Assembly: GCA_022841965.1 (NCBI GenBank)
Contig: JALHQM010000022.1
Coordinates: 1 to 36,104, forward strand
DNA from: Hyphomicrobium sp.
GTDB taxonomy: Bacteria; Pseudomonadota; Alphaproteobacteria; Rhizobiales; Hyphomicrobiaceae
Reading direction: 5' to 3'
Length of the DNA: 36,104 bases
Within the stretch, counting starts at the first letter, position 1. Every line of letters begins with the position of its first letter. The position numbers and the translations under genes are program-made. Below, one piece after another: positions 1 through 9,673 of the stretch. Under the pieces are notes generated by a model that made no database searches, was not told the origin of the DNA, and saw only the letters and a program-made list of their open reading frames with translations.

Positions 1-68
1 GCTTCCTCTATCATGGGCGCGTGAAGGCGCTTGCGGAGGCCGCGCGAGAAGGCGGCCTGAAGTTCTGA
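1..68 (+). CDS. rplR: 50S ribosomal protein L18, C-terminal end only
   Basis: The first 68 bases read as the last 21 residues of L18, ending in [17 protein letters not shown] and a TGA stop at 66-68. This tail is characteristic of bacterial L18, which binds 5S rRNA in the large subunit. The gene is cut by the window edge; a codon boundary falls at position 3. It sits directly before rpsE, as expected in the spc operon (rplF-rplR-rpsE-rpmD-rplO-secY). It is too short to appear as an independent reading frame, but the sequence match and the context agree. Confidence 0.9.
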   Translation, partial: FLYHGRVKALAEAAREGGLKF

Positions 69-84
69 TGAAAGGGATTTGACC

Positions 85-669
85 GTGGCACGTGGACCCC
101 AGGAAAAGCGCGGCGGACGTGATCGCGACCGCGAAAAGGTCGAGAGCGAGTTCACCGACAAGCTCGTTCACATCAATCGCGTTGCGAAGGTTGTGAAGGG
201 CGGCAAGCGCTTCGGCTTTGCAGCACTCGTCGTCGTCGGCGATTTGCGCGGCCGCGTTGGCTTCGGCCACGGCAAGGCGCGCGAAGTGCCAGAAGCGATC
301 CGCAAGGCAACGGAAGCGGCCCGCCGCAACCTTGTCCGCGTTCCGCTCCGCGACGCCCGCACGCTGCATCATGATAGCGAAGGCCGTCACGGTTCGGGCA
401 AAGTCGTCGTTCGCTCGGCCCCGGCCGGTACCGGCATCATCGCTGGCGGTGCCATGCGCGCCGTGTTCGAGATGCTGGGCGTACAGGACGTGGTCGCCAA
501 GTCACTCGGCTCAACCAACCCCTACAACGTCGTGCGCGCCACCTTCGACGCCCTCAAGGGCCAGGAGAATCCGCGTGGCGTTGCAGCCCGTCGCAATCTG
601 AAGGTCTCCGATATCGTGGCGCGCCGCCGCGATGGCTCGGTTGCCTCCGAGGCCGGCGCCGACCTCTAA
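85..669 (+). CDS. rpsE: 30S ribosomal protein S5
   Basis: S5 belongs to the small-subunit decoding-fidelity group and contacts S4 and S8. The 194-residue product has the double-stranded-RNA-binding-like N-terminal domain ([20 protein letters not shown], then [16 protein letters not shown]) and the C-terminal S5 fold ([26 protein letters not shown]). I chose GTG at 85 because it gives the family start MARGPQEKR and lies 8 bases after an AAAGGG ribosome binding site; the in-frame TTG at 79 is too close to that site. The gene follows rplR by 16 bases and precedes rpmD by 29, so it is co-transcribed in the spc operon. Confidence 0.97.
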   Translation: MARGPQEKRGGRDRDREKVESEFTDKLVHINRVAKVVKGGKRFGFAALVVVGDLRGRVGFGHGKAREVPEAIRKATEAARRNLVRVPLRDARTLHHDSEGRHGSGKVVVRSAPAGTGIIAGGAMRAVFEMLGVQDVVAKSLGSTNPYNVVRATFDALKGQENPRGVAARRNLKVSDIVARRRDGSVASEAGADL

Positions 670-698
670 GGCTGGCGTCAACCTGAAGGAACAGTCCC

Positions 699-893
699 AT
701 GGCTGATAAGAAGAACACCGTTACGGTCGAACAATACGCGAGCGCCAACCGCCGCCCTGAAAAGCAGACGATGACTCTGCGCGGCCTCGGTCTCGACAAG
801 CTGAACCGTCGCCGTACGCTGGAGGACACTCCAGCCGTACGCGGCATGATCAATTCCATCCCCCACCTCGTCCGCGTCGTCGACGAGGCCTGA
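699..893 (+). CDS. rpmD: 50S ribosomal protein L30
   Basis: This 64-residue protein is a bacterial-length L30 of the large subunit. The core [25 protein letters not shown] and the ending PHLVRVVDE match the family. ATG at 699 follows a GAAGGAA ribosome binding site by about 7 bases. It lies between rpsE and rplO in the standard spc order, with 34 bases to rplO. L30 is dispensable and absent in some bacterial lineages; it is intact here. Confidence 0.96.
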   Translation: MADKKNTVTVEQYASANRRPEKQTMTLRGLGLDKLNRRRTLEDTPAVRGMINSIPHLVRVVDEA

Positions 894-927
894 GGCACGT
901 TTTTAGGTTTGAGGAGCGCCACGTCCC

Positions 928-1476
928 ATGCGGCTCAATGAGATCAACGACAACGAAGGTGCCCGCAAGCGCCGTGTCCGCATCGGCCGCGGCATCGGCT
1001 CGGGCTGCGGCAAGACCGGTGGTCGCGGCGGCAAGGGTCAGACCGCCCGTTCCGGCGTCGCTATCGGCGGCTTCGAAGGCGGACAGATGCCCCTGCATCG
1101 CCGTCTGCCTAAGCGCGGCTTCAACAAGTGGCGCGCCAAAGACTTCAACGAAATCAACGTCGGTGCGCTGCAGAAGGCCGTCGAGGAGGGCAAGCTGAAG
1201 GCCGGTCAATCGGTCGACGTCGCAGCTCTCATCGAAGCCGGCATCCTGCGCCGTCCCAAAGACGGCCTGCGCATTCTCGGCACCGGCGAACTGAAGTCGA
1301 AGCTGACGGTGACCGCCAACGGCGCGTCCGCCTCGGCCAAGTCCGCCATCGAAAAGGCCGGTGGTTCGCTGAAGATCATCGAAGTCAAGGTTCTCGAAGC
1401 CGACGAAGTGAAGCGCAAGAAAACTGCCGCCAAGAAGGCTGGTTCGGGCAAGTCCTCGGCGAAGTCGGAGGACTAG
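928..1476 (+). CDS. rplO: 50S ribosomal protein L15
   Basis: L15 is a late-assembly protein of the large subunit. The 182-residue product begins [20 protein letters not shown] and has the Gly/Arg-rich extension [20 protein letters not shown] that threads into 23S rRNA, then the globular domain with [15 protein letters not shown]. It is longer than the usual 145-160 residues because of a Lys/Ala/Ser-rich tail after about residue 150, a feature seen in other alphaproteobacterial L15 proteins. A GAGGAG ribosome binding site precedes ATG 928. A 142-base spacer separates it from secY. Confidence 0.96.
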   Translation: MRLNEINDNEGARKRRVRIGRGIGSGCGKTGGRGGKGQTARSGVAIGGFEGGQMPLHRRLPKRGFNKWRAKDFNEINVGALQKAVEEGKLKAGQSVDVAALIEAGILRRPKDGLRILGTGELKSKLTVTANGASASAKSAIEKAGGSLKIIEVKVLEADEVKRKKTAAKKAGSGKSSAKSED

Positions 1477-1618
1477 TCTGGTACGGCCGCACTGGCACGC
1501 CCATATCCCGTCGACGTCGGAGCGTTAGCGCTCTGGCTTGTCCAGGATCGGTAAGCTGATGCGGCCGCGACGGCGTTGAAAAGCGCCAGCCGGCTGTCGA
1601 TGGTCAGGAGAGAGCACG

Positions 1619-2989
1619 ATGGTTTCCGCTGCCGAGCAGCTTGCCCAGAACATGAATTTCGGCGCCTTCGCGAAAGCGCAGGATCTGAAACAGCGCCTGT
1701 GGTTTACCCTCGGCGCGCTCCTCGTCTATCGCCTGGGTACCTTCATCCCGCTCCCGGGCATCAATGCAGCCGCGTTCGCTGAGGCCTTCAAGGCCCAGTC
1801 GTCCGGCATTCTCGGCATGTTCAACATGTTCGCTGGCGGCGCAGTCGAGCGCCTCGCGATCTTCGCATTGAACATCATGCCCTACATTTCCGCGTCGATC
1901 ATCATTCAGATCATGACGTCGGTGAACCCCAAGCTCGAAGCCCTCAAGAAGGAAGGCGAGAGCGGCCGCAAACAGATCAACCAGTACACCCGGTATCTTA
2001 CGGTCGTTCTGGCCACGCTTCAGGCTTACGGCATCGCGATCGGCCTTGAAGGCTCGTCCTCTGGCGGCGCCGGCGCGATCGTCAACGACCCCGGTTGGTT
2101 CTTCCGTTTCTCCACCGTCATCACACTGGTCGGCGGTACGATGTTCCTGATGTGGCTTGGCGAGCAGATCACGCAGCGCGGTGTCGGCAACGGTATCTCG
2201 CTGATCATCTTCGCGGGCATCGTCGCGGGCCTCCCTGCTGCGGTCGCGGGTCTCTTCGAATTGGCCCGCGCCGGCTCGATCTCGACGCCGCTCTTGTTTG
2301 CCTTGATTATCATGATGCTGGCCGTCGTCGCCGCCGTCGTGTTCATCGAGCGCGCACAACGCCGCCTGCTGATCCAGTATCCCAAGCGGCAAGTCGGCGC
2401 GCGCATGACGCAAGGTGAATCCTCGCATCTGCCTCTGAAACTCAACTCGGCCGGCGTCATCCCGCCGATCTTTGCCTCATCGCTTCTGCTGCTGCCGATC
2501 ACAGCCGCCCAGTTTATGGGCTCTGGCGGCGGTCAGGGGACCGAGTGGCTGAACACCGTTGTGGCCTCGCTTGGCATGGGTCAGCCCCTGCACATGCTAT
2601 TGACCGCCGCGTTGATCATCTTCTTTGCATTCTTCTACACCGCGCTCGTTTTCAACCCGAAGGAAACGGCTGACAACTTGCGCAAATATGGCGGCTTCCT
2701 GCCCGGCATCCGTCCTGGTGAAAAGACCGCCGAATACATCGACTACGTTTTGACCCGCATCACCTTTGTCGGCGCCCTCTATCTCGCCGCCGTCTGCGTG
2801 CTGCCCGAATTTCTGGTCTCCTATGCCGCCCTGCCATTCTACTTCGGCGGCACCTCGCTCCTCATCGCCGTGTCCGTGACCATGGATACGGTTGCCCAAA
2901 TCCAAAGCCACTTGCTCGCGCATCAATACGAGGGCCTGATCAAGAAGGCCAAGCTGCGCGGCGCGACGTCTCCCAGGGGGCGCCGGTGA
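1619..2989 (+). CDS. secY: Protein translocase subunit SecY
   Basis: SecY is the channel subunit of the SecYEG translocon in the inner membrane. The 456-residue protein has about ten hydrophobic segments and family signatures: GTFIPLPGI in the first periplasmic region, [15 protein letters not shown], and the cytoplasmic loop with [24 protein letters not shown] before [16 protein letters not shown] 1619 follows GGAGAG. The stop overlaps the adk start as GTGA (2986-2989), so adk translation is probably coupled to secY. This is the usual end of the spc operon; alphaproteobacteria lack an rpmJ at this position, and none is seen here. Confidence 0.97.
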   Translation: MVSAAEQLAQNMNFGAFAKAQDLKQRLWFTLGALLVYRLGTFIPLPGINAAAFAEAFKAQSSGILGMFNMFAGGAVERLAIFALNIMPYISASIIIQIMTSVNPKLEALKKEGESGRKQINQYTRYLTVVLATLQAYGIAIGLEGSSSGGAGAIVNDPGWFFRFSTVITLVGGTMFLMWLGEQITQRGVGNGISLIIFAGIVAGLPAAVAGLFELARAGSISTPLLFALIIMMLAVVAAVVFIERAQRRLLIQYPKRQVGARMTQGESSHLPLKLNSAGVIPPIFASSLLLLPITAAQFMGSGGGQGTEWLNTVVASLGMGQPLHMLLTAALIIFFAFFYTALVFNPKETADNLRKYGGFLPGIRPGEKTAEYIDYVLTRITFVGALYLAAVCVLPEFLVSYAALPFYFGGTSLLIAVSVTMDTVAQIQSHLLAHQYEGLIKKAKLRGATSPRGRR

Positions 2990-3579
2990 ACCTGATCCTT
3001 CTCGGACCGCCGGGCGCTGGCAAGGGTACACAGGCCCAGGTTTTGGCTGACAAGCATGGTCTCGTGCAGCTCTCCACGGGCGAGATGCTCCGTGCGGCCG
3101 TAAAGGCTGGCAGCGAAATCGGCAAGAAAGCCGAAGCGGTCATGAAGTCAGGCGGCCTCGTCTCCGACGAAATCGTCATCGGCATCATAGCCGACCGGAT
3201 CGAGCAGCCCGACTGCGCCAAGGGCTTCATCCTCGATGGCTTCCCGCGCACCCTCAAACAGGCCGACGCGCTGGGCGCCCTCCTGGATTCGAAGGGCAAG
3301 TCCCTCGATGCCGTCATCGAGATCAAGGTCGACGATACAATTCTTGTGTCCCGCATCGAAACCCGCGCCCGCGAAACGCTGGCGGCTGGCGGTACGGTGC
3401 GCGCCGACGACAATGCCGAAGCACTCAAGACCCGCCTCATGGCGTACTACCGCGAGACGGCCCCGCTCATCGGGTACTATTACGCGAACCGGACACTGCA
3501 ATCGGTCGACGGCTTGGCCCCGATCAATGAAGTTTCCGCCCAAATCGAGTCCGTCCTGCAAGGGGTGGCAAAGGCTTGA
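2986..3579 (+). CDS. adk: Adenylate kinase, short (LID-reduced) form
   Basis: Adenylate kinase interconverts ATP, ADP and AMP in the cytoplasm. The 197-residue protein has the P-loop GPPGAGKGT (residues 7-15), STGEMLRAA in the AMP-binding region and [13 protein letters not shown]. The LID segment after RIETRARE is short and has no four-cysteine zinc site, which makes it the compact alphaproteobacterial form rather than the roughly 215-residue enterobacterial form. GTG 2986 overlaps the secY stop by 4 bases and follows a G-rich ribosome binding site (AGGGGG) inside the secY end. Confidence 0.96.
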   Translation: MNLILLGPPGAGKGTQAQVLADKHGLVQLSTGEMLRAAVKAGSEIGKKAEAVMKSGGLVSDEIVIGIIADRIEQPDCAKGFILDGFPRTLKQADALGALLDSKGKSLDAVIEIKVDDTILVSRIETRARETLAAGGTVRADDNAEALKTRLMAYYRETAPLIGYYYANRTLQSVDGLAPINEVSAQIESVLQGVAKA

Positions 3580-3642
3580 TGCAACGGCAGGAACGAGGTT
3601 AATTCCCCGATCCGGTCCGGTGTGACACGATTGTTTGAATGG

Positions 3643-3671
3643 TTGACTGAGGAATAGTGCCGAGCTACAAC
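3643..3671 (+). promoter_or_regulatory. Sigma70-type promoter ahead of rpsM-rpsK-rpoA-rplQ
   Basis: In the 244-base gap between adk and rpsM there is TTGACT (3643-3648, five of six consensus bases) and TACAAC (3666-3671, four of six) separated by 17 bases. The predicted start near 3678 leaves a leader of about 145 bases before rpsM. This would let the alpha operon be transcribed separately from the spc operon. A second -10-like TATAAC occurs at 3756-3761 but has no good -35 box. Prediction only. Confidence 0.5.
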
Positions 3672-3823
3672 ACCGCGCTTTCATGACGCAGGGTTAGTGG
3701 AATTGGCCGGGCGAAGGATCCCTCGCAAGGCTGGTTTCATTTCGTTTTAGCTGGCTATAACAACAGTCTGGCACTCCGAAGCGAGGGTCCGGCTACACGA
3801 ACTAGAAAGCCCAGGAGAAGATT

Positions 3824-4195
3824 GTGGCTCGTATCGCAGGTGTGAACATCCCGACCCAGAAGCGCGTCGTCATCGCGCTCCAGTATATTCACGGGATTGG
3901 TCCCAATTACGCTCAGAAGATTTGCGCCACCGTCGGCATCCCCGCCGAGCGTCGCGTGAGCCAGCTGACCGACGCCGAAGTGCTCCAGATCCGCGAAGCG
4001 ATCGACCGCGATTACATCGTCGAAGGCGACCTTCGCCGCGAAGTATCTCAGAACATCAAGCGCCTGATGGACCTCGGCTGCTATCGCGGTCTGCGTCACC
4101 GTAAGGGTCTCCCCGTTCGCGGCCAGCGCACGCACACGAATGCCCGCACCCGCAAGGGTCCGGCCAAGGCAATCGCCGGCAAGAAGAAGGCCTAA
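3824..4195 (+). CDS. rpsM: 30S ribosomal protein S13
   Basis: S13 sits in the head of the small subunit and contacts P-site tRNA and 50S bridges. The 123-residue product starts [15 protein letters not shown] and has [12 protein letters not shown] (helix-hairpin-helix-like) and the C-terminal [19 protein letters not shown] signature, ending in a Lys-rich tail. GTG 3824 lies 6 bases after AGGAG (3813-3817). It is the first gene of the alpha-operon segment and has its own candidate promoter upstream. Confidence 0.97.
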   Translation: MARIAGVNIPTQKRVVIALQYIHGIGPNYAQKICATVGIPAERRVSQLTDAEVLQIREAIDRDYIVEGDLRREVSQNIKRLMDLGCYRGLRHRKGLPVRGQRTHTNARTRKGPAKAIAGKKKA

Positions 4196-4304
4196 AGAAT
4201 TCGCAACCGGCCGTTCTCCCGCAGCGATGCTGGGGCGTGTGGCCGGTCGCACTCATGCATGAACAAGCGTGCCCCCGCATGGGCGCCGAGGAGTTAGAGA
4301 GACG

Positions 4305-4706
4305 ATGGCTAAGGAACAGGCCCAGAGCCGCGCGAAGGTTCGCCGCCGCGAAAAGAAGAACATCACGTCTGGCGTCGCGCACGTCAACGCGTCGTTCAAC
4401 AACACCATGATCACCATCACCGACGCGCAGGGCAACACGCTCGCTTGGTCGTCTTCGGGCACGATGGGCTTCAAGGGCTCGCGCAAGTCGACGCCTTTCG
4501 CCGCCCAGATGGCTGCCGAAGACGCCGGTAAGAAGGCCCAAGAGCACGGCGTAAAGGTGCTCGAAGTGGAAGTGTGCGGTCCGGGCTCGGGCCGCGAAAG
4601 CGCATTGCGTGCGCTGCAGGCTGTCGGGTTCCAGATCACCTCGATCCGCGACGTCACGCCGATCCCGCATAACGGTTGCCGTCCGCGCAAGCGTCGCCGC
4701 GTTTAG
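4305..4706 (+). CDS. rpsK: 30S ribosomal protein S11
   Basis: S11 forms part of the small-subunit platform at the mRNA exit. The 133-residue protein starts [19 protein letters not shown] and contains [39 protein letters not shown] and the C-terminal [18 protein letters not shown] signature. ATG 4305 follows GAGGAG by 11 bases. A further in-frame ATG at 4269 would add 12 residues that do not belong to the family and was not chosen. The gene is 109 bases after rpsM and 164 bases before rpoA. Confidence 0.97.
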   Translation: MAKEQAQSRAKVRRREKKNITSGVAHVNASFNNTMITITDAQGNTLAWSSSGTMGFKGSRKSTPFAAQMAAEDAGKKAQEHGVKVLEVEVCGPGSGRESALRALQAVGFQITSIRDVTPIPHNGCRPRKRRRV

Positions 4707-4716
4707 TCAATTTTTC

Positions 4717-4752
4717 CGGACGCGCGGGGTCCCTGCCTTTCGCGTCCGTTTT
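4717..4752 (+). terminator. Candidate hairpin between rpsK and rpoA (weak terminator or attenuator)
   Basis: CGGACGCG (4717-4724) pairs perfectly with CGCGTCCG (4741-4748) across a 16-base loop and is followed by TTTT. The stem is short and the T-run is brief, so complete termination is unlikely. It may reduce read-through or protect transcript ends between the ribosomal protein genes and rpoA. Confidence 0.3.
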
Positions 4753-4870
4753 GTGCATTCCGGCCGGCCTCACGAATGCCCCCTGCTGCGGGCCGGATCG
4801 ATAGACCCCTGGGTATTGAAGTGCGCGCCAATGGGCGGGTGCGCGCTTGCAACCTGAGAGAGGCCACCAC

Positions 4871-5899
4871 ATGACCAGCAATGTTCTCCAGAAAAACTGG
4901 CAAGATCTGATCAAGCCGGCGAAACTCGAAATCATCCCGGGGCGCGACCGCACACGTCTCGCCACCGTCATCGCCGAACCCCTCGAGCGCGGCTTTGGCA
5001 TGACGCTCGGCAACGCGCTCCGCCGCGTTTTGCTATCGTCGCTCCAAGGCGCCGCCATCAAGACCGTGCAGATTGATGGCGTGCTGCACGAGTTCTCCTC
5101 GATCACCGGCGTTCGCGAAGACGTCACCGACATCATTCTCAACATCAAGGAAATCGCACTTCGCCTCCACTCGGACGGCGTCAAGCGCATGGTGTTGAAA
5201 AAGGAAGGCGCAGGCCCAGTGAAGGCCGGCGACATCGAAGTCTCCTCCGACGTTGAGATCCTCAACCCCGAACATGTGATCTGCCACCTCGACCAAGGTG
5301 CGTCCGTGCGCATGGAATTCACGACCGACATGGGCAAGGGCTATGTCCCCGCCGATCGCAACCGCCCGGATGATGCCCCCATCGGCCTCATCCCCGTCGA
5401 CAGCATCTACACGCCCGTCAAGAAGGTCTCGTATAAGGTCGAGAACACCCGCGAAGGTCAGATCCTCGACTATGACAAGCTGACCATGACGGTCGAGACC
5501 GACGGCTCGGTTCGCGCCGAGGATGCAGTGGCGCTTGCCGCCCGCATTCTCCAGGACCAGCTCGCCGTCTTCATCAACTTCGAAGAGCCCAAGAAGCCGC
5601 AGGAAGAGCAGCGCCATCCGGAGCTGGCTTTCAATGCAGCCCTCCTCAAGAAGGTCGACGAACTCGAACTGTCGGTCCGTTCGGCGAACTGCCTGAAGAA
5701 CGACAACATTGTCTATATCGGCGACCTGATCCAGAAGACGGAAGCCGAAATGCTGCGCACGCCGAACTTCGGCCGCAAGTCGCTCAACGAGATCAAGGAG
5801 GTCTTAGCGTCCATGGGCCTCCACCTCGGCATGGAAGTGCCGAACTGGCCGCCAGACAACATCGAAGAACTCGCCAAGCGCTTCGAGGACCAATACTGA
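4871..5899 (+). CDS. rpoA: DNA-directed RNA polymerase subunit alpha
   Basis: RpoA dimerises to start RNA polymerase assembly, and its C-terminal domain contacts UP elements and activators. The 342-residue protein has the N-terminal domain with [23 protein letters not shown] (from about residue 44), a mid-region linker near [13 protein letters not shown], and the C-terminal domain with [14 protein letters not shown] and [19 protein letters not shown] 4871 lies 8 bases after GAGAGAGG. An upstream in-frame TTG at 4847 would overlap that binding site and was rejected. The length is normal for alphaproteobacteria. Confidence 0.97.
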   Translation: MTSNVLQKNWQDLIKPAKLEIIPGRDRTRLATVIAEPLERGFGMTLGNALRRVLLSSLQGAAIKTVQIDGVLHEFSSITGVREDVTDIILNIKEIALRLHSDGVKRMVLKKEGAGPVKAGDIEVSSDVEILNPEHVICHLDQGASVRMEFTTDMGKGYVPADRNRPDDAPIGLIPVDSIYTPVKKVSYKVENTREGQILDYDKLTMTVETDGSVRAEDAVALAARILQDQLAVFINFEEPKKPQEEQRHPELAFNAALLKKVDELELSVRSANCLKNDNIVYIGDLIQKTEAEMLRTPNFGRKSLNEIKEVLASMGLHLGMEVPNWPPDNIEELAKRFEDQY

Positions 5900-6116
5900 T
5901 TTCACGCTCGCGGGCTGATCCGCGCGCACCAACCGTGATTGCCGATCAGATGCAATCCGGTTCGCGCGCGGGCCCTCCGCGGCGGCGGCGCTCAGCGCCG
6001 GCGGCCCTTGGCCGCTGAATGCACGGCCCAGACCGGATCAACCGGAACGGGATAACTACGAGGCGAGGCCGTAGAACCTCCCCGTAACAACCGGTAGAGA
6101 AAAGAGAGACACCACC
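5900..6116 (+). other. Structured GC-rich spacer between rpoA and rplQ
   Basis: This 217-base non-coding spacer carries nested G/C-rich inverted repeats, including a perfect 7-base stem (5986-5992 with 5994-6000) around one base, flanked by further GGCC-containing repeats up to about 6016. There is no T-run after the stem, so it does not look like an intrinsic terminator. A possible role in transcript processing between rpoA and rplQ is only inference. A purine-rich ribosome binding site (AGAGAGA) precedes rplQ. Confidence 0.4.
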
Positions 6117-6548
6117 ATGCGTCACGGAAGTTTAGGCCGGCGGTTCAACCGCGATAGCGCCCACCGCCAAGCCATGTTCTCCAACATGGCAGCAGCCCTC
6201 ATCAAGCACGAACAGATCGTCACGACCCTGCCCAAGGCCAAAGACCTGAAGCGCGTGATCGATAAGTACATCACTCTGGCCAAGCGCGGCGATCTCAACT
6301 CGCGCCGCCTCGCCGCCGCCCGCCTGCGCGACGAAGACATGGCCAAGAAACTCTTCGACGTGCTTGGCCCGCGCTACAAAAACCGCAATGGCGGCTACTG
6401 TCGCGTCATAAAGGCTGGCTTCCGCTACGGCGACAGCGCACCGCGCGCTGTCATCGAACTTGTCGACCGTGACGAGAGCGTCAAGGGCGCCGACGACAAG
6501 GCCCGCCACGAAGCCGAAGTCGCCGCCCGCGAAGAAGCTGGCGCCTAA
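6117..6548 (+). CDS. rplQ: 50S ribosomal protein L17
   Basis: L17 lies near the peptide exit on the large subunit. The 143-residue product starts [20 protein letters not shown] and has [21 protein letters not shown] followed by [17 protein letters not shown] and the [17 protein letters not shown] end of the core. An acidic/basic tail of about 20 residues extends the core, as in other alphaproteobacteria. It is the last gene of the ribosomal cluster; a strong terminator follows 22 bases later. Confidence 0.97.
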   Translation: MRHGSLGRRFNRDSAHRQAMFSNMAAALIKHEQIVTTLPKAKDLKRVIDKYITLAKRGDLNSRRLAAARLRDEDMAKKLFDVLGPRYKNRNGGYCRVIKAGFRYGDSAPRAVIELVDRDESVKGADDKARHEAEVAAREEAGA

Positions 6549-6570
6549 GCCCAGCGTGAAGGTCATTGCA

Positions 6571-6610
6571 AACCGCCCGCCATCGACCCTGGCGGGCGGT
6601 TTTGCTTTTT
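6571..6610 (+). terminator. Rho-independent terminator of the ribosomal/rpoA operon
   Basis: AACCGCCCGCC (6571-6581) pairs perfectly over 11 bases with GGCGGGCGGTT (6591-6601) across a 9-base loop, followed by TTGCTTTTT. It lies 22 bases after the rplQ stop, at the expected end of the operon. Confidence 0.9.
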
Positions 6611-6677
6611 CCCTGCCGGCAACATAACGCCAGCCCGCGCCCCCGATGCTGTCCCCCGCCAATTGACGTAGCCCTGC

Positions 6678-6706
6678 CTTTCTCTTGCGCGGTCGATGCC
6701 CTATAT
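6678..6706 (+). promoter_or_regulatory. Candidate heat-shock-like promoter for the DegP-type protease
   Basis: CCTATAT at 6700-6706 matches the -10 pattern CYTATNT known for alphaproteobacterial RpoH (sigma32) promoters. Seventeen bases upstream is CTTTC (6678-6682), only a partial match to the CTTG -35 element. It lies between the rplQ terminator and the protease start. The -10 half is good and the -35 half is poor, so this is tentative. Confidence 0.25.
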
Positions 6707-6754
6707 CGAACGTCGCCGGTCCCGTTATTGGGTGCCGAACAATCCGAGGATGTG

Positions 6755-8194
6755 ATGCTGAACCGCGCTGTCGCTGTGGCCCTGAGCCTTGCCGCCCTCG
6801 TGGCGCTTGTCATCACTTTCGAAGTCACCGCCACCACGCCAACGAAAGCGCAAAAGGCGGAAAAGGCGGTCCCCGCCTCGCGCGAGATGGTGCAGTATTC
6901 GTTCGCGCCCATCGCCCGCAAAGCCTCCCCCGCCGTCGTCAACGTCTATGTTCGCCGCCGCGTCCAGGCGTTCTCCTCGCCCTTCGCCAACGATCCCTTT
7001 TTCCGCCAGTTCTTCGGTGAACGCTTCGGCCGTCCCTCCGAGCGCGTCCAATCCTCGCTGGGCTCCGGCGTCATCGTCTCACCCGACGGCACCATCGTCA
7101 CCAACACGCACGTCATCAAGGGCCGTGGTGAAACCGAAATCCGCGTCGCGCTGGCCGACAAACGCGAATTCGACGCCCGCGTGATCCTGCAGGACGACAA
7201 AACCGACATCGCCATCCTGAAGATCGAAGGCGGCGACAACCGCTTTCAGACCATTGCATTGGAAGACAGCGACACCCTCGAAGTGGGCGATCTTGTCCTC
7301 GCCATCGGCAACCCCTTCGGCGTCGGACAAACCGTAACCTCCGGCATCGTCTCCGCTCTCGCCCGCACCGAGATCGGAAAATCCGACAGCCAAGTGTTTA
7401 TTCAGACCGACGCAGCCATCAACCCGGGCAACTCGGGCGGAGCTCTCGTGGACATGTCCGGCCGCCTCGTCGGAATCAATACAATGATCTTCAGTCAGTC
7501 CGGTGGCTCGCAAGGCATCGGCTTCGCGATACCGTCCAACCTTGTGCGCCTCTATGTCGAGAGCGCCGCCAGCGGACGCAAGGTCGAGCGTCCATGGCTT
7601 GGCGCGCTCCTTGAGCCCATGACCCGCGACATCGCCGACGCACTGGGCCTCGACCGCATCTCCGGCGCCGTTGTCTCGCGCGTGTCAAATCGGGGGCCCG
7701 GCGCCGCAGCAGGCCTTCAGGCAGGTGACGTCATCACCCGCGTCGATGGCTTTGAGGTCGCCGACCCGCGCGCGGTTTTCTACCGTTTTACAACACGCGG
7801 CGTCGGCAACACGGCCCGCATTGATCTTTTGCGCAACCGCCGCCCCGTGACCATCGATCTGACGCTGGCGGCTCCCCCGCAGCCCGGCAAGGACGATGTT
7901 CGCAATCTCGTGGGCCAGCACCCCTTCGATGGTGCGCGTGTGTCGAATATTCTACCGGGGCTTGCCGACGAACTTGGCATCGACGAGGGCGATGGCGTCG
8001 CTATTGTCTCGCTGCGTCCCGGTTCTGTCGCGCAACGCCTCGGCTTCCAGCCGGGCGACGTGATCACCGAACTCCAACGCCAGCGGATCGACACCATCGC
8101 CGACCTCGAGCAACTGCTGACCACCCGCCAGCCCACCTGGTATGTCGGCATCCGCCGCGACCAGAAAGCCATGATCCTGCAGGTTCCGGGGTGA
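6755..8194 (+). CDS. degP: DegP/HtrA-type periplasmic serine protease with two PDZ domains
   Basis: HtrA proteases degrade misfolded envelope proteins. The 479-residue protein has an N-terminal hydrophobic segment (about residues 4-22, signal peptide or anchor), a trypsin-like domain with the triad His119 (TNTHVI), Asp151 (DKTDIAIL) and Ser227 (NPGNSGGALVD), and two PDZ domains, starting near residues 285 (PWLGALLEPM) and 390 (GARVSNILPG). I chose ATG 6755, 4 bases after GAGGA; upstream in-frame sequence runs back through the rplQ terminator and is not coding. The Q-linker loop typical of E. coli DegP is not obvious. The exact subtype (DegP, DegQ or DegS-like) cannot be fixed from sequence alone; two PDZ domains argue against DegS. 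Confidence 0.93.
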   Translation: MLNRAVAVALSLAALVALVITFEVTATTPTKAQKAEKAVPASREMVQYSFAPIARKASPAVVNVYVRRRVQAFSSPFANDPFFRQFFGERFGRPSERVQSSLGSGVIVSPDGTIVTNTHVIKGRGETEIRVALADKREFDARVILQDDKTDIAILKIEGGDNRFQTIALEDSDTLEVGDLVLAIGNPFGVGQTVTSGIVSALARTEIGKSDSQVFIQTDAAINPGNSGGALVDMSGRLVGINTMIFSQSGGSQGIGFAIPSNLVRLYVESAASGRKVERPWLGALLEPMTRDIADALGLDRISGAVVSRVSNRGPGAAAGLQAGDVITRVDGFEVADPRAVFYRFTTRGVGNTARIDLLRNRRPVTIDLTLAAPPQPGKDDVRNLVGQHPFDGARVSNILPGLADELGIDEGDGVAIVSLRPGSVAQRLGFQPGDVITELQRQRIDTIADLEQLLTTRQPTWYVGIRRDQKAMILQVPG

Positions 8195-8236
8195 GCTGCG
8201 GTATCACTCGCCGTCCGGTCATCCTATAACGGCTCC

Positions 8237-9547
8237 ATGAGCAACCTGTTCGAAGCCGCTGGCCTGGAGAAGGGCGCCCCCCGTCCGCTCGCCGACCGTC
8301 TGCGTCCGCGCGCGCTGTCCGAAGTCACCGGTCAAGACCACCTCGTCGGCCCGGACGGCAAGCTGACCCGCCTCCTCAAAGGTGGCCGCCTTCCCAGTCT
8401 GATCCTATGGGGCCCGCCCGGCTGCGGTAAAACCACGATCGCGCGCTTGCTTGCCGGCGAAACCAACCTCGCCTTCGAACAACTCTCCGCCATCTTCTCC
8501 GGCGTCCAGGATCTGCGCAAAGCCTTCGACAAAGCAAAGCTCAACCGCGAGCAAGGCCGTGGCACGCTCCTCTTCATCGACGAGATCCATCGCTTCAACC
8601 GCTCCCAGCAGGATAGCTTTCTGCCGCACGTCGAAGATGGCACCATCACGCTCGTCGGCGCAACCACGGAAAACCCCTCCTTTGAACTCAACGCCGCTTT
8701 GCTCTCCCGCGCGATCGTCCTGACGTTGAACCGTCTCGACGACACCGCTCTCGACAGCCTCCTTCAACGCGCCGAAACCGAGACCGGCCGCCCACTTCCC
8801 CTCGATGAGGATGCCCGTCACGGCCTCGTCCAGATGGCCGACGGCGACGGCCGCGCCATCCTTAACCTCGCCGAGGATGTCTTCGCCACTGTCGCTGAGG
8901 GGGCCAAACCGATTGGACGCGAAGACCTCGTCAGCCTCGTCCAGCGCCGCGCGCCGATCTACGACAAAGGCCGCGAAGGCCACTACAATCTAATTTCAGC
9001 GCTGCATAAGTCCGTGCGCGGCTCCGATCCCGACGCCGCACTGTATTGGTTCGCACGCATGCTGGAAGGCGGCGAGGATCGCCTCTTTCTCGCCCGCCGC
9101 CTCGTCCGCATGGCGGTCGAAGACATCGGGCTCGCCGACCCGCAGGCCCTCGTCATCACCAACGCCGCCAAGGATGCCTATGAATTTCTAGGCTCCCCCG
9201 AAGGCGAACTGGCGCTGAGTGAAGCGGTTATTTATCTCGCCACCGCGCCGAAATCGAACGCCAACTATGCGGCCTATAAGGCGGCGCTGCGCGCGGCCCG
9301 CGACCAGGGTTCCCTCTCCCCGCCGAAGATCATCCTCAACGCCCCGACCAAATTTATGGAGGAGGAAGGCTACGGCGATGGCTATCAATATGACCACGAC
9401 GCCCCCGACGGCTTCTCAGGCCAGAATTACTTTCCCGACGAAATGAAACGCCGTCCCCTCTACTACGATCCCCCTGAGCGTGGCTTCGAGCGGGAGATTA
9501 GAAAGCGCCTCGACTATTGGGCCGCTCTGCGCAAAAAACGCGGGTAA
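8237..9547 (+). CDS. rarA: Replication-associated recombination ATPase RarA (MgsA)
   Basis: RarA is a clamp-loader-like AAA+ ATPase that acts at stalled replication forks. The 436-residue product begins near ADRLRPRALSEVTGQDHLVG, with Walker A GPPGCGKT (59-66), Walker B LLFIDEIHRF (111-120) and sensor 1 VGATTENPSFELN, followed by the RarA C-terminal tetramerisation region (YNLISALHKSVRGSDPDAALYW; PDGFSGQNYFPD). Length is normal. It starts 42 bases after the protease gene, on the same strand. No terminator follows; a weak hairpin at 9561-9579 lacks a T-run. Confidence 0.95.
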   Translation: MSNLFEAAGLEKGAPRPLADRLRPRALSEVTGQDHLVGPDGKLTRLLKGGRLPSLILWGPPGCGKTTIARLLAGETNLAFEQLSAIFSGVQDLRKAFDKAKLNREQGRGTLLFIDEIHRFNRSQQDSFLPHVEDGTITLVGATTENPSFELNAALLSRAIVLTLNRLDDTALDSLLQRAETETGRPLPLDEDARHGLVQMADGDGRAILNLAEDVFATVAEGAKPIGREDLVSLVQRRAPIYDKGREGHYNLISALHKSVRGSDPDAALYWFARMLEGGEDRLFLARRLVRMAVEDIGLADPQALVITNAAKDAYEFLGSPEGELALSEAVIYLATAPKSNANYAAYKAALRAARDQGSLSPPKIILNAPTKFMEEEGYGDGYQYDHDAPDGFSGQNYFPDEMKRRPLYYDPPERGFEREIRKRLDYWAALRKKRG

Positions 9548-9673
9548 CGCTGTATTGATCCTAGCCCGGCACCGGCTAGCGCTCCGCGTGGCGGATGATA
9601 TAGTCAAAGCCCACGCGGGGGTGGGAACGGTGGTGCGGGCCAGTTGAGGCTGCCCTTGGGGGAGTGCGTTGGC

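Noticed and set aside
79..84. TTG 79 as the start of rpsE
   Set aside because: It lies only about 3 bases after the ribosome binding site; GTG 85 gives the right spacing and the family N-terminus.
2990..3823. rpmJ (L36) between secY and rpsM
   Set aside because: No short Cys/Lys-rich frame of that type was found; alphaproteobacteria usually carry rpmJ elsewhere.
9561..9579. Terminator after rarA
   Set aside because: CTAGCC/GGCTAG gives a short 6-base stem with no T-run.
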